Counted from the first letter of the stretch, positions 21,666 through 30,585 are shown. The stretch: DNA of 64,000 nt from Pseudomonas anguilliseptica (GCF_900105355.1 NZ_FNSC01000001.1:2480001-2544000); one strand, 5' to 3'. Translations and numbers: made by a program. Notes: a model not told the origin generated them from the letters alone.

Positions 21666-23036
21666 ATGAAAAATACAAGAATCCTGCAAGCTGGTGCGCT
21701 GCTGCTGACTTTGTTAGCCAGCAGTGTGATGGCCGCAGTCTCTGAACAAGAAGCGGCTCAGTTGGGTACCAGCCTGACGCCGCTGGGCGGGGAAATGGCT
21801 GGCAACGCCGATGGCAGTATCCCTGCCTGGGATGGTGGTCTGTCTACCAGTGCGGCGGCTGTCGATGGCAAGGGGTTTCTCGCTGACCCCTATGCCGCTG
21901 AGCAACCTCTTTTTACGATTACCGCAGCCAATGCCGAGCAGTACAAAGACAAACTGTCAGCCGGCCAGATGGCCATGCTCAAGCGCTACGCGGATAGCTA
22001 CAAGATCCCGGTTTACCCCTCGCATCGAACCACCTCCGTGCCCGCAGCGATTGCCAATGCGGCCAAGGTCAGTGCGGTCAATACCACGCCCGTAGACGGT
22101 GGTAATGGCCTGCAGAACTTCAATGCCAGCCGTTACTACGCCTTTCCCATTCCCAAGACAGGCGTTGAGGTGATCTGGAACCACATCACCCGTTACCGTG
22201 GCGGTAACACCCGCCGCGTGGTGACTCAGGCGACGCCGCAGACCAATGGCTCCTACAGCCTGGTCAAGTTTGAAGATGAAGTGGCCTTCCCGGCGGATAT
22301 GCCCGATCTTGATCCGGCCAAGGGCAGCAATGTCTTGCTGTATTTCAAGCAGCGAGTGACTGCACCGTCGCGCTTGGCCGGTAACGTGCTGCTGGTTCAC
22401 GAGACCATCGACCAGGTCAAGGAGCCGCGCCTGGCGTGGATCTACAACGCCGGTCAGCGCCGTGTGCGCCGCGCTCCGCAGGTGGCCTATGACGGCCCAG
22501 GTACTGCCGCCGATGGTATGCGTACCGCCGACAACTTCGACCTGTTCTCCGGGGCGCCAGATCGTTACGACTGGCAACTGGTCGGCAAGAAGGAGATGTA
22601 TATCCCCTACAACAGCTACAAGCTTGATTCGCCGTCACTGAAGTACGACGACGTGATCAAGGCCGGGCATATCAATCAGGACCTGGCTCGTTACGAGCTG
22701 CACCGGGTTTGGGAAGTGGTTGCCACGCTGAAGAGCGGTGAGCGGCATATCTATGCCAAGCGCCACATGTATGTCGATGAGGACAGCTGGCAGATAGCGC
22801 TGGTTGATCATTACGACGGTCGTGGTCAGCTTTGGCGTGTTGCCGAAGGCCATGCGCAGCACTACTACAACCATCAAGTGCCGGGCTACACCCTTGAGGC
22901 GCTGTATGACCTGGTGGCCGGTCGTTACCTGGCACTGGGCATGAAAAACGAAGAGAAGTCGGCGTATAACTTTGGTTTCAAAGCCACCGCCGCCGACTAC
23001 ACGCCCGCCGCACTGCGCAGCTCCGGCGTTCGCTAG
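21666..23036 (+). CDS. DUF1329 family periplasmic/outer-membrane protein
   Basis: A 456-residue secreted protein with a signal peptide (MKNTRILQAGALLLTLLASS, cleavage near AVMA) and a DUF1329 domain, related in fold to LolA/LolB-type lipid carriers. The motif MAGNADGSIPAWDGGL near the N-terminus is characteristic. The ATG at 21666 is chosen because it begins the signal peptide; a GTG-type extension to 21645 is open. It forms an operon with DUF1302 and ends at a strong terminator. Confidence 0.87.
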   Translation: MKNTRILQAGALLLTLLASSVMAAVSEQEAAQLGTSLTPLGGEMAGNADGSIPAWDGGLSTSAAAVDGKGFLADPYAAEQPLFTITAANAEQYKDKLSAGQMAMLKRYADSYKIPVYPSHRTTSVPAAIANAAKVSAVNTTPVDGGNGLQNFNASRYYAFPIPKTGVEVIWNHITRYRGGNTRRVVTQATPQTNGSYSLVKFEDEVAFPADMPDLDPAKGSNVLLYFKQRVTAPSRLAGNVLLVHETIDQVKEPRLAWIYNAGQRRVRRAPQVAYDGPGTAADGMRTADNFDLFSGAPDRYDWQLVGKKEMYIPYNSYKLDSPSLKYDDVIKAGHINQDLARYELHRVWEVVATLKSGERHIYAKRHMYVDEDSWQIALVDHYDGRGQLWRVAEGHAQHYYNHQVPGYTLEALYDLVAGRYLALGMKNEEKSAYNFGFKATAADYTPAALRSSGVR

Positions 23037-23068
23037 GCTAATAACCTGCACGTGTTACTCCGTAATTG

Positions 23069-23092
23069 GGCGGCCTGCGGGCCGCCTTTTTT
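23069..23092 (+). terminator. Intrinsic terminator of the DUF1302-DUF1329 operon
   Basis: A stem GGCGGCC / GGCCGCC with loop TGCG, followed by six T residues. Confidence 0.92.
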
Positions 23093-23192
23093 ATCGCCCG
23101 CCATCACCTGTCGTGATAGAGCTGTGAGCGATAGGCATTGAGGTTTAGCCTGCAAAGATCCGGTTCCTGCAAGAACAATAAATCGAGCCGTC

Positions 23193-25730
23193 ATGAACGC
23201 ATTAGCGCCTTTCCCGCAAAGCGCCGCAGCGTCGTCCTGTGGCAGCGTGCAGCGCCCGCCGCCTGGGCATATCTCCCGGTTATCTGTGCAACAGCGGCTG
23301 CTCGCGCACGACTGCCGCCTGCGTTTGCTGGTTGGCCCGGCCGGCTTTGGCAAAACCGTGTTGCTGGCCGACTGCGCCCGTGAGTGCCCGGCCGATTACC
23401 GTCTGCTCTGGCTGACCTGCGCTGGCGAAGATCTGTGCGCCGAGCAACTGGTTCAGCAGCTCAGCAAGCTGCTCGACTACCCCGCAGACCTCAGCAGTGG
23501 CGAGCTGCTGGCGACCCTGGCGCAGGAGTCGCGGCTGCTGTGGATCATGCTCAATGACTACTCGGCGCAGCCGAATCACGCCCTCGATGGTTTTCTCAAT
23601 CAACTGCTGATGATCACCCCGCCTGGTATCTGCTGGTGGCTGGGGAGTCGCCGGCGTCCGGCATGCAACCTCTCGCGCCTGTTGTTGGAGGGCGAGCTGC
23701 TTGAACTGGGCGCCAGCGAACTGGCGTTCAGCGAAGCGGAAGTGCTGGCCTGGCTGCAGCAGCTGGACTCAGCCCGCAGTGCCTGGGCGCACGATCTGCA
23801 TGAGTTGACCCAGGGCTGGCCGGCGGCCTTGCGCCTGCGTCTGCTGGCGGCTCAGGCCGAACCGACTGCACTGGGCGCGCCGCAGGAGGGTGAGCATGAC
23901 CAACTGCTCGCTGAGTATGTCGAGCGCGAAGTGTTGCAAGGGTTGCCGGATGAGCTGTTGCAGATGCTTCAGCAGCTGGCCCAATTGCCGCGCTTCAACC
24001 CGGCGTTGTGTGAGCACCTGTTTGGTGTGGGCGAGGGCGCGCAGTGGTTACGCGCGCTGATCGAGCGCGGTGTGTTTATTCAGGAACTCGATGCGGCCAA
24101 GGGCTGGTATGTGCTGTTCCCACCGCTGGCCCGTTTGCTGCAGCGGCAGGCGCAACACCTGCCGTGCAGCGCGTTGCATGTGCATGCCAGTCAGTGGTTT
24201 GCCAGCCATGGTGATATTCGCGCAGCGGTGGAGCATGCCTTGCTGGCCGGTCAACCGGACGTGGCCGGTAGTTTTCTTGAGCGTTTTACCGAAGAACAGG
24301 TGCTGCAAGGTCAGGACCTGGCGTTGATTCTGCGTTGGCGCAGCGAGCTACCGGACAGCCTGCTGTGCAGTACGCCGCGGCTGATTCTGCTCAACGCCTG
24401 GGTGTTGCTGCTGGTCGGCCGTCTGGATGAGGCGCAGGCCTGTATCAATCAGCTGGCACGTTTTCAGCCGCGCAGCGATGGCGCGCGAACCCGTGAGCTG
24501 TTCGCTCACTGGCAAGCCATCCAGGGCATCATTGCCTACGGCCGAGTCTGTGCCGTGGATGCTCGCGCCCACCTGCATGATGCTCTGCAAGGGCTGCCGC
24601 AAAGCGCGTGGTCGCAGGCGTTGTTGTGCCGTTCGGCATTGACCCTGGTAGCCATTGGCGAAGGTCAGCTGGAGGTGGCACAGAAACTCAGTTTTGAAGC
24701 CTTGAAGCAGGCACGCCTGCATGGCAACCCAGTGTTTGAAGCCCTGCTGGAACTGGATCACGCCTTGTTGCTGGAAACGCGCGGTGAGTTTGCCCGTGCC
24801 GAAGCGCTGCTGCAGCGGGTGCTGACGGCAACTGCGCCGACCGCCTTGCGCAACACGCCGGTGCTGGCGCGGCTTGAACTGCGCCTGGGGCGTCTGCAGC
24901 TGCGCCAGAACCGTGCGGATGAAGCGCAGGCAGCGCTGCAGCGTGGGCTTGAACATGCCTTCGCCTGTGGCGATCCAGGTGCGTTTCATGGCTACCTCGG
25001 TCTGGCCGAGTTGGCGATGGGGCAGGGCGATATGGCCACAGCCTTTGCGCACCTTGGGCAGGCCGAACGGCAGATGCAGCGTCAGCGCGTCAATGAAACC
25101 CTGTACCGCGGTCCCCTGTTGCTGGCTAGCAGTCATCTGTGGATTGCCCAGGGCCACTATGCGCGGGCGCGCGTAGCAGCGACGCGGGTATTGGGTTATG
25201 CGCAGCGGGTTAAAGCCGTGCTGCCGACGCCAAATTTCCCCGAGCTTATCCCTCGATTCAAGGCGCTATTGCTGCAGCTGGATCGTGTGCAGGGCGAAGA
25301 TGTACGCGAGCCTCTGCGGCAGTTGCTGGAGCAGGTGGCAGGCCAGGGTAGGCAGGCGTTGGTCAGCGACTTGTGGCTGAGCTATGCCGACGCCTGCGCA
25401 GCCTGTGACGATAAGGTGGGCGCCGAACAGGCCCGCCAGACTGGCCAGGCGCTACAACGGCGCCTGGGCTATCTGCGTCCGTGGTTTCGTGTCGCCAGCC
25501 AGGTTGATGGCGCGACGAATGCTGCGCCTTCCAGCGCCAATGCACTGAGCAGTCGCGAACTGGCGGTACTTGGCTTGATCGCCCAGGGGCTGTCCAATCA
25601 GGAAGTGGCCGAACAGCTGTTTATTTCTCTGCATACGGTCAAGACCCACGCACGGCGGATCAACGGCAAACTGGGGGTGGCGCGGCGCACTCAGGCGGTG
25701 GCCAAGGCCAAGGCGTTGGGCTTTTTTTAG
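23193..25730 (+). CDS. MalT-like LuxR-family transcriptional regulator
   Basis: An 845-residue signal-transduction ATPase of the MalT/LAL type: N-terminal P-loop domain (Walker A GPAGFGKT at 48-55), a long helical TPR-like sensor region (about 300-760) and a C-terminal LuxR helix-turn-helix (about 780-840, with LSSRELAVLGLIAQGLSNQEVA and HTVKTHARRI). Such proteins activate adjacent catabolic genes when ligand binds. Its position after DUF1302-DUF1329 makes those genes the likely targets. Its last 280 bases are overlapped in antisense by the SirB1-like frame, and its stop codon lies in a large hairpin. Confidence 0.9.
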   Translation: MNALAPFPQSAAASSCGSVQRPPPGHISRLSVQQRLLAHDCRLRLLVGPAGFGKTVLLADCARECPADYRLLWLTCAGEDLCAEQLVQQLSKLLDYPADLSSGELLATLAQESRLLWIMLNDYSAQPNHALDGFLNQLLMITPPGICWWLGSRRRPACNLSRLLLEGELLELGASELAFSEAEVLAWLQQLDSARSAWAHDLHELTQGWPAALRLRLLAAQAEPTALGAPQEGEHDQLLAEYVEREVLQGLPDELLQMLQQLAQLPRFNPALCEHLFGVGEGAQWLRALIERGVFIQELDAAKGWYVLFPPLARLLQRQAQHLPCSALHVHASQWFASHGDIRAAVEHALLAGQPDVAGSFLERFTEEQVLQGQDLALILRWRSELPDSLLCSTPRLILLNAWVLLLVGRLDEAQACINQLARFQPRSDGARTRELFAHWQAIQGIIAYGRVCAVDARAHLHDALQGLPQSAWSQALLCRSALTLVAIGEGQLEVAQKLSFEALKQARLHGNPVFEALLELDHALLLETRGEFARAEALLQRVLTATAPTALRNTPVLARLELRLGRLQLRQNRADEAQAALQRGLEHAFACGDPGAFHGYLGLAELAMGQGDMATAFAHLGQAERQMQRQRVNETLYRGPLLLASSHLWIAQGHYARARVAATRVLGYAQRVKAVLPTPNFPELIPRFKALLLQLDRVQGEDVREPLRQLLEQVAGQGRQALVSDLWLSYADACAACDDKVGAEQARQTGQALQRRLGYLRPWFRVASQVDGATNAAPSSANALSSRELAVLGLIAQGLSNQEVAEQLFISLHTVKTHARRINGKLGVARRTQAVAKAKALGFF

Positions 25731-26570
25731 GGTCTGTTGCCGTTTCGTTCGCGGCCGCGCCGAAACGGCAGCAGACCCTAGTGCAGCGCCGGGCTGGCGC
25801 AGGCGTTGGCTGAGTTGCAGGTGCTGCGCCGGGTCATCGCTGAGCAGCAGGGCGCATTGCAGGTCGAAGCGCTCGCCCTGTGGGCAATCGAGTAATTGAT
25901 AAATCTCCGCGCGGGCCAGGTGGTCATGCAAGGTTGGTGTGCCGAGCAGCAGCACGCGCTCGGCATCGCGCAGCGCGGCCAGCGGGTCATCATCCAGTTG
26001 ATGCAGTTGCCGCAGGTTGCGTGACAGGCGCTGCAACATGCTGCGCGCGTCGCAAGGCTGCAGCTGGCTGGCGTTTAATTCGGCAGTCGGGCCTAAGTGG
26101 CGCTGCAACAGCTCGCGGCACTCGCGGGTATATAGTCGGCGGCCGCTGCACGGGTCGAGTAGATGGTCGGCACCCGGTACGCGCAGCAGAAAATGCCCGG
26201 GAAAGTTCACTCCCTGGAGCGGAATCGCCAAGCGCCTGGCCAGTTCCAGAGCGAGCAGGGCCAGGGAAAGCGGTTGTCCGCGGCGGCGTAGCAACAGCTG
26301 ATCCAGCAGCGCGGCCCTTGGCCGTAGCGGGCGTTCGTCGTCTTCATGAAAATCCAGCTCACTCAACCGGCGCAGCAGCGGTTGCGCCAGTTCCTGCAGC
26401 GGCAGATTGGGTAAGCCCTGGCTGACCTGCTGTTGCAGACCGTTGAGGCGTTGCAGCACTTCGGCCGGTTGCAGCGTGGGCTGGTGTTCCGCGGCAATCC
26501 ACAGCGCTGCCTCGAACAGTGCAGGCGGGTTCTGCTCCAGGCAGGCAAGGCAGGCGGCGCGTGGGGTCAT
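25452..26570 (-). CDS. SirB1-like transglutaminase-fold protein with antisense C-terminal tail
   Basis: The N-terminal 265 residues match the SirB1/transglutaminase-like family with tetratricopeptide content (core QLLLRRRGQPLSLALLALELARRL, GVNFPGHFLLRV, LDPCSGRRLYTRECRELL, then LRQLHQLDDDPLAALRDAERVLLL). Function in the family is unclear. GGGAG is correctly spaced for the second ATG (26570), not the one six bases upstream. After residue about 264 the frame continues through the hairpin and for over 100 codons antisense to luxR; that tail has no family likeness and reads as lost-stop run-through. Native proteins of this type end near where the hairpin begins. Confidence 0.78.
   Translation of the reverse strand: MTPRAACLACLEQNPPALFEAALWIAAEHQPTLQPAEVLQRLNGLQQQVSQGLPNLPLQELAQPLLRRLSELDFHEDDERPLRPRAALLDQLLLRRRGQPLSLALLALELARRLAIPLQGVNFPGHFLLRVPGADHLLDPCSGRRLYTRECRELLQRHLGPTAELNASQLQPCDARSMLQRLSRNLRQLHQLDDDPLAALRDAERVLLLGTPTLHDHLARAEIYQLLDCPQGERFDLQCALLLSDDPAQHLQLSQRLRQPGAALGSAAVSARPRTKRQQTLKKAQRLGLGHRLSAPRHPQFAVDPPCVGLDRMQRNKQLFGHFLIGQPLGDQAKYRQFATAQCIGAGRRSIRRAINLAGDTKPRTQIAQAPL
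25728..25780. repeat. 20-bp inverted repeat over the luxR stop codon
   Basis: The arms TAGGGTCTGTTGCCGTTTCG and CGAAACGGCAGCAGACCCTA pair at 19 of 20 positions around a 13-base GC-rich loop containing CGGCCG. The luxR stop TAG is the first triplet of the left arm. There is a T-run before the left arm but none after the right arm, so it is not a canonical terminator for either strand. It could be a REP-like or transposed hairpin. Confidence 0.85.
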
Positions 26571-26683
26571 ATTCATCTCCCGTGTCTGTGCTTTGTAGTC
26601 AAGCGCCTAACCTTCGTCCAGTACATTGCCGCGTCTGCGCTATGCCATGGTGTTGTCTGTGTCTCTGAATAAGGAAATCAAGG

Positions 26684-27412
26684 ATGTCTGCCGCCATACG
26701 GCACTATGCTCTGACGCTGATAATGCTGTTCAGTCCCCTGCTAAGTGCTGCGCAAACCCCGCAAGAGAAACTGTTGGCCCAAGAACTATCAACCTACCGG
26801 CTGCTAACCCTTTTCCATTTATTGCGACTTGAGCAGGGGGCTGCCGAAGTACAGCTTCGCCTGCAGGCTGAAGTGGAAAATTTTCAGCGTTTAATGCAAG
26901 CGCAGAGCGATGAGTCGCTAGCCAATCTTCTGCCTCATGCACAGCGCTTTCAGACTGCGCTGTTGAGTTGCGCTCAAATGAACGGCGACATTGACTTTTA
27001 TGCGCGCGATGAGCTGTCACAGAGTGCCCATGGTCTGTTGCAATTCATCCGGCAGCATCAGGTTCAGTTGGTGAATAGCCCCGCCTCGATGGACCTACGT
27101 CAGGCTGTATTGATGCAGAAAATTGCCGCTGAATATGTACGCGAGGCTGCCAGCTTTGATTCCGGTTCTGCGGTTTATGACAGTGTGCAGGACTTACATG
27201 ACCCCGTTGATGTACTGGCTCAAACGTTCAGCCAAGGCCTTGAGCAATTGCAGCAGTCCACGGGTGAAAACGCCGATCAGCGCAGCAAGCTGGAACAGGT
27301 ACGGGTGATCTGGAATTACATCGAGCGGCCGTTGCTTGGCTACCGTGAGCGCTCAATGCCCTTTGTGATCAGCCGTTACAGCGAGCAGATCGTCACCTTG
27401 CTGGTTAACTGA
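26684..27412 (+). CDS. Hypothetical exported helical protein
   Basis: A 242-residue protein with a signal peptide (about 1-23, ending LLSAAQ) and a mature part that is almost wholly alpha-helical and rich in Q, L, E and A. No membrane segment follows the leader and no domain is recognised. A purine-rich AAGGAAATCAAGG precedes the ATG. It may belong to a Pseudomonas-specific family; function unknown. It is upstream of and co-directional with the leucine dehydrogenase gene. Confidence 0.75.
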   Translation: MSAAIRHYALTLIMLFSPLLSAAQTPQEKLLAQELSTYRLLTLFHLLRLEQGAAEVQLRLQAEVENFQRLMQAQSDESLANLLPHAQRFQTALLSCAQMNGDIDFYARDELSQSAHGLLQFIRQHQVQLVNSPASMDLRQAVLMQKIAAEYVREAASFDSGSAVYDSVQDLHDPVDVLAQTFSQGLEQLQQSTGENADQRSKLEQVRVIWNYIERPLLGYRERSMPFVISRYSEQIVTLLVN

Positions 27413-27478
27413 TCGCCGGGGGCTTGTTATTGAGTGCGGCGCCTATACTGATCTGCAAATCAGTACGGGAGCCACAGC

Positions 27479-28498
27479 ATGTTCGCCATGATGGAAACCG
27501 CCCGGCTGGAGTCGCTGCACTTCGCCGTGGACCCGCTGAGCGGTCTGCAGGCCATGATCGCCATTCACAACAGTCGCCTGGGGCCTGCGTTGGGCGGCTG
27601 CCGTTATCTACCCTATGCCGACTCGCAAAGCGCTATTGAAGATGTGCTGCGTCTGGCCAAAGGCATGAGCTACAAGGCAGCGTTGGCCGGCCTGCAACAG
27701 GGCGGCGGCAAGGCGGTGATTATCCGTCCCGCGTATGTCGATAATCGCGGCGCGCTGTTTGAAGCCTTCGGAAGGTTTATCGAAACCCTTAACGGTCACT
27801 ACATCACCGCCATGGACAGCGGTACCTCCAGTGTCGATATGGATTGCATCGCCCAGCACACCCAGCATGTCACCAGCACCACGGCCGAGGGTGGTCCGTC
27901 ACCGCACACGGCGTTGGGCGTGTTTACCGGTATTCGCGCCACCGCCCTGGCGCGCCTCGGCAGTGACAACCTGGAAGGTTTGCGGGTGGCGATTCAGGGG
28001 CTGGGTAATGTCGGTTATGCGCTGGCCGAGCAACTGCATGCTGCGGGTGCCGAGCTGCTGGTCAGCGATCTGGATCATGGCCGCGTACAACTGGCGGTCG
28101 AGCAGCTGGGCGCGCGGCCGGTGGCCAGCGAAGCCCTGCTCGCCACGCCGTGCGACATCCTCGCGCCGTGCGGGTTGGGCGGTGTGCTAAACAGCGCGAG
28201 TGTCGGTCAGCTGCGTTGTTCGGCCGTGGCAGGGGCGGCGAACAACCAATTGGCCAGTGCCGATATTTCCGACAGCTTGCAGGCGCGGGGGATTCTCTAT
28301 GCCCCGGATTACGTGATCAATGCGGGCGGTCTGATCTACGTGGCGCTGAAGCATCAGGGGGAAAGTCTGGTGGCAATCACCGCGCACCTGACGCAGATCA
28401 GCCGGCGGCTGACCGAGATATTTGGCCATGCCCAGGCCGATAAGCGCTCACCGGCAAGGGTCGCCGATGCGATTGCAGAGCGCTTGTTATATGGCTGA
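27479..28498 (+). CDS. ldh: Leucine dehydrogenase (Glu/Leu/Phe/Val dehydrogenase family)
   Basis: NAD-dependent oxidative deamination of branched-chain amino acids to 2-oxo acids. The 339-residue protein has the dimerisation domain with LGPALGGCRY and the catalytic lysine region LAKGMSYKAALAGLQQGGGK, followed by a Rossmann domain (GLGNVG near residue 177-182). Length and motifs fit leucine dehydrogenase better than glutamate dehydrogenase. It stands as a separate unit, with a hairpin terminator about 115 bases downstream. Confidence 0.9.
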   Translation: MFAMMETARLESLHFAVDPLSGLQAMIAIHNSRLGPALGGCRYLPYADSQSAIEDVLRLAKGMSYKAALAGLQQGGGKAVIIRPAYVDNRGALFEAFGRFIETLNGHYITAMDSGTSSVDMDCIAQHTQHVTSTTAEGGPSPHTALGVFTGIRATALARLGSDNLEGLRVAIQGLGNVGYALAEQLHAAGAELLVSDLDHGRVQLAVEQLGARPVASEALLATPCDILAPCGLGGVLNSASVGQLRCSAVAGAANNQLASADISDSLQARGILYAPDYVINAGGLIYVALKHQGESLVAITAHLTQISRRLTEIFGHAQADKRSPARVADAIAERLLYG

Positions 28499-28612
28499 AC
28501 AAGCGCACCACTATGTGCGAGGGGCTTTGGCCGCGGCCCTGCGATTACAAACCGGCGATTAAAAGCTCGCCGCTAAAGCGCCCCCACGGTGCAGTTGATA
28601 GTGGCCAGAAAC

Positions 28613-28643
28613 ACAAAACCCCAGTCATTGACTGGGGTTTTGT
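28613..28643. terminator. Bidirectional intrinsic terminator
   Basis: A 13-bp perfect stem (ACAAAACCCCAGT / ACTGGGGTTTTGT) with loop CATTG. The A- and T-rich ends provide run-off tracts on both strands, for ldh and for convergent yebG. Confidence 0.92.
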
Positions 28644-28658
28644 TTATCGCTGCGAGCT

Positions 28659-28919
28659 TTACTCGGCAGCAGGTTCGCTCAGTTCACTCAAGGCGTCGGG
28701 CTGGTTCTTGAACGCCTTGGCGAAGATCTCACGGTTCTTCGCCATGTAGATGCCCAGCTCTTCACCCTGGGCTTCATTCAACGATGGCACGGCTTTCTGC
28801 AGCACCTCGGTGAGCAGCTCGGCCAGTTCGAGCATTTTGTCATGACGGTCGGCTTCGGCTTTATCCATAAACAAACGCTCCAAATCCCGGCTGCTGCGGT
28901 ACACCACTTCGACGGCCAT
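28659..28919 (-). CDS. yebG: YebG-family SOS-inducible protein
   Basis: An 86-residue YebG-family protein (MAVEVVYRSSRDLERLFMDK, then EADRHDKMLELAELL and GIYMAKNREIFAKAFK). In E. coli the gene is LexA-controlled and induced by DNA damage; its biochemical role is unknown. A canonical LexA box lies 40 bases upstream of the start, so SOS control is conserved here. GAGGTGATGA precedes the ATG. Confidence 0.94.
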   Translation of the reverse strand: MAVEVVYRSSRDLERLFMDKAEADRHDKMLELAELLTEVLQKAVPSLNEAQGEELGIYMAKNREIFAKAFKNQPDALSELSEPAAE

Positions 28920-28958
28920 TCATCACCTCTACGCCTTCACGCTGATGGTTAAATTTAA

Positions 28959-28974
28959 CTGTTTATTTATACAG
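28959..28974 (-). promoter_or_regulatory. LexA (SOS) box of yebG
   Basis: CTGTATAAATAAACAG on the minus strand matches CTG-N10-CAG with an AT-rich alternating core. It lies between yebG and the divergent fecI-type gene. Confidence 0.93.
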
Positions 28975-29091
28975 GTTTGCGAGGATAAAGAACTCGCACC
29001 ATTTTGAACAGCAGCAATTGCCATGCCGGCTCGCAACATAACCTATTTCCGAGACATTGCTGTATTCGTCTAAGTGACACTTGGTATCAAA

Positions 29092-29106
29092 TGAAATATA
29101 TTCGCA
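29092..29106 (+). promoter_or_regulatory. Possible Fur box
   Basis: TGAAATATATTCGCA agrees with the 7-1-7 Fur consensus TGATAAT-N-ATTATCA at about 9-10 of 14 positions. It lies just upstream of the GTG start proposed for the fecI-type gene, where iron repression would be expected. The match is imperfect. Confidence 0.4.
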
Positions 29107-29137
29107 TTTAATTTCTTGGCAAATTCCAGAGCATGCC

Positions 29138-29644
29138 GTGGCGGCACCAGTCGATCATCTTCACGTCTTTTCAGATATGTATCGCGGTCATCACAGCTGG
29201 CTGCTCGGCTGGCTCAGGCAGCGCCTGGGTTGCCCGGATAATGCGGCTGACCTGGCGCAGGACACCTTCGTGCGCTTACTCAACCAGCGCGCACCCATGG
29301 AGGTGCGCGAGCCCAGGGCATTCCTGGCCAGCATTGCCCGTGGTTTGCTGATCGACCATTACCGCCGCAGTGACCTGGAAAGGGCCTATCTTGAGGCCCT
29401 GCGCCATTTGCCGGAGGCAGAGATGCCGTCGCCTGAGCGGCAGGTGCTGGTCATGGAAGCGCTGATCGAAATTGACCGCCTGCTCGACGGCCTCAAGCCG
29501 CGGGTGCGTGAGGCCTTCCTGCTGTCCCAGCTCGAGGGCCTGGGTTATGCACAGATCGCCGAGCGTCTGGGCTTGTCGGTCAGCTCGATCCAGCAGTACA
29601 TGACCCAGGCCTTCAGCCATTGTTACAAGGCGCTGTACCCATGA
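29138..29644 (+). CDS. FecI-type ECF sigma factor, iron-starvation subclass
   Basis: Extracytoplasmic-function sigma factor that should transcribe the downstream receptor gene when released by its FecR partner. About 168 residues, with region 2 (YRGHHSWLLGWLRQRLGCPDNAADLAQDTF, about 17-46) and region 4 (LKPRVREAFLLSQLEGLGYAQIAERLG, about 113-140). The frame is open from a TTG at 29081, but that start would overlap a possible Fur box and give an atypical leader; I prefer GTG at 29138, preceded by AGAG. The stop overlaps the fecR start (ATGA), implying translational coupling. Confidence 0.87.
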   Translation: MAAPVDHLHVFSDMYRGHHSWLLGWLRQRLGCPDNAADLAQDTFVRLLNQRAPMEVREPRAFLASIARGLLIDHYRRSDLERAYLEALRHLPEAEMPSPERQVLVMEALIEIDRLLDGLKPRVREAFLLSQLEGLGYAQIAERLGLSVSSIQQYMTQAFSHCYKALYP

Positions 29645-30585
29645 CTGTGCTGACCGATGAGGTGGTCGAGCAGGCTATTGCCTGGCGGGTGCGTCTGGTT
29701 TCCGGCGAGGCCAGTGCCGACGACGCGCAGAGCTGCCTGCATTGGCGTCAGCAGGCGCCCCAACATGAACAGGCTTGGCAGCGCCTTGAGGTCATAGGTC
29801 AGCGTTTTGCCGGCGTGCCGGCGCAACTGGGGCAGGCCACGCTGCGTCAGCCTGTGGTCGATCCGGCCAGGCGGCGAGCGCTCAAGCACCTGGCCTGGTT
29901 TGGTACCGCCAGCGGCATCGTGTTGCTGGGGCAGCAGTGGCAACCCTGGCAACCGCTGCTGGCTGAGCAGCGTACCGCCATTGGCGAGCGGCGCAGGCTG
30001 AGCTTGGCGGATGGGGCGACCTTGCACCTGAACAGCGCGACGGCGCTGGATATCGATTACAGCGCCGAACGGCACTTGATCCGCCTGTATCGCGGTGAGT
30101 TGCTGCTCAGCAGTCTTGCGAGTACTCAACCCGAACCCTGGCTACTGAGTACTGAACAGGGCGTGCTGCAGGCGCAGCAGGCGCGTCTGCTTCTGCGCGA
30201 TGACGGGGCCAGCTGCATGCTCGAGGTCTATGCCGGTGTGGTGCAGGTGCGCCCGCGTGCGGCGCCCAGCCAGTGGTTCGAGGCGGGGCAGCGAGTACAG
30301 TTCGATGCCCAGGGCATCTCTGAGCGCGGGGCTGCAGATGAGCTGCGCAGCAGTTGGGTGGACGGTGTGCTGGTCGCGCAGCAGATGCCTTTGGCGCAGT
30401 TTGTTGGCGAACTGGAGCGCCAGCGCAGCGGTGTCCTGCGCTGCGACCCGGCGGTGGCCGCACTGCGTATTTCCGGCGTGTTCCCCCTGGCGGACAGCGA
30501 CCGGACATTGCGCGCCTTGAGTCAAACGCTGCCGGTTAAGGTGGTTTATCGCAGCCGTTACTGGGTCACGGTAGTGCCTGCCTAA
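29641..30585 (+). CDS. FecR-type anti-sigma factor/regulator
   Basis: Inner-membrane signal relay between the receptor's signalling domain and the ECF sigma factor. The 314-residue product has a cytoplasmic N-terminal sigma-binding domain (DUF4880-like, ending HWRQQAPQHEQAWQRLE), a hydrophobic segment (about 82-100) and a periplasmic FecR domain (about 110-210, with ERRRLSLADGATLHLNSATALDIDY). It overlaps the sigma gene by 4 bases and precedes the receptor gene by 85 bases. Confidence 0.92.
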   Translation: MTVLTDEVVEQAIAWRVRLVSGEASADDAQSCLHWRQQAPQHEQAWQRLEVIGQRFAGVPAQLGQATLRQPVVDPARRRALKHLAWFGTASGIVLLGQQWQPWQPLLAEQRTAIGERRRLSLADGATLHLNSATALDIDYSAERHLIRLYRGELLLSSLASTQPEPWLLSTEQGVLQAQQARLLLRDDGASCMLEVYAGVVQVRPRAAPSQWFEAGQRVQFDAQGISERGAADELRSSWVDGVLVAQQMPLAQFVGELERQRSGVLRCDPAVAALRISGVFPLADSDRTLRALSQTLPVKVVYRSRYWVTVVPA

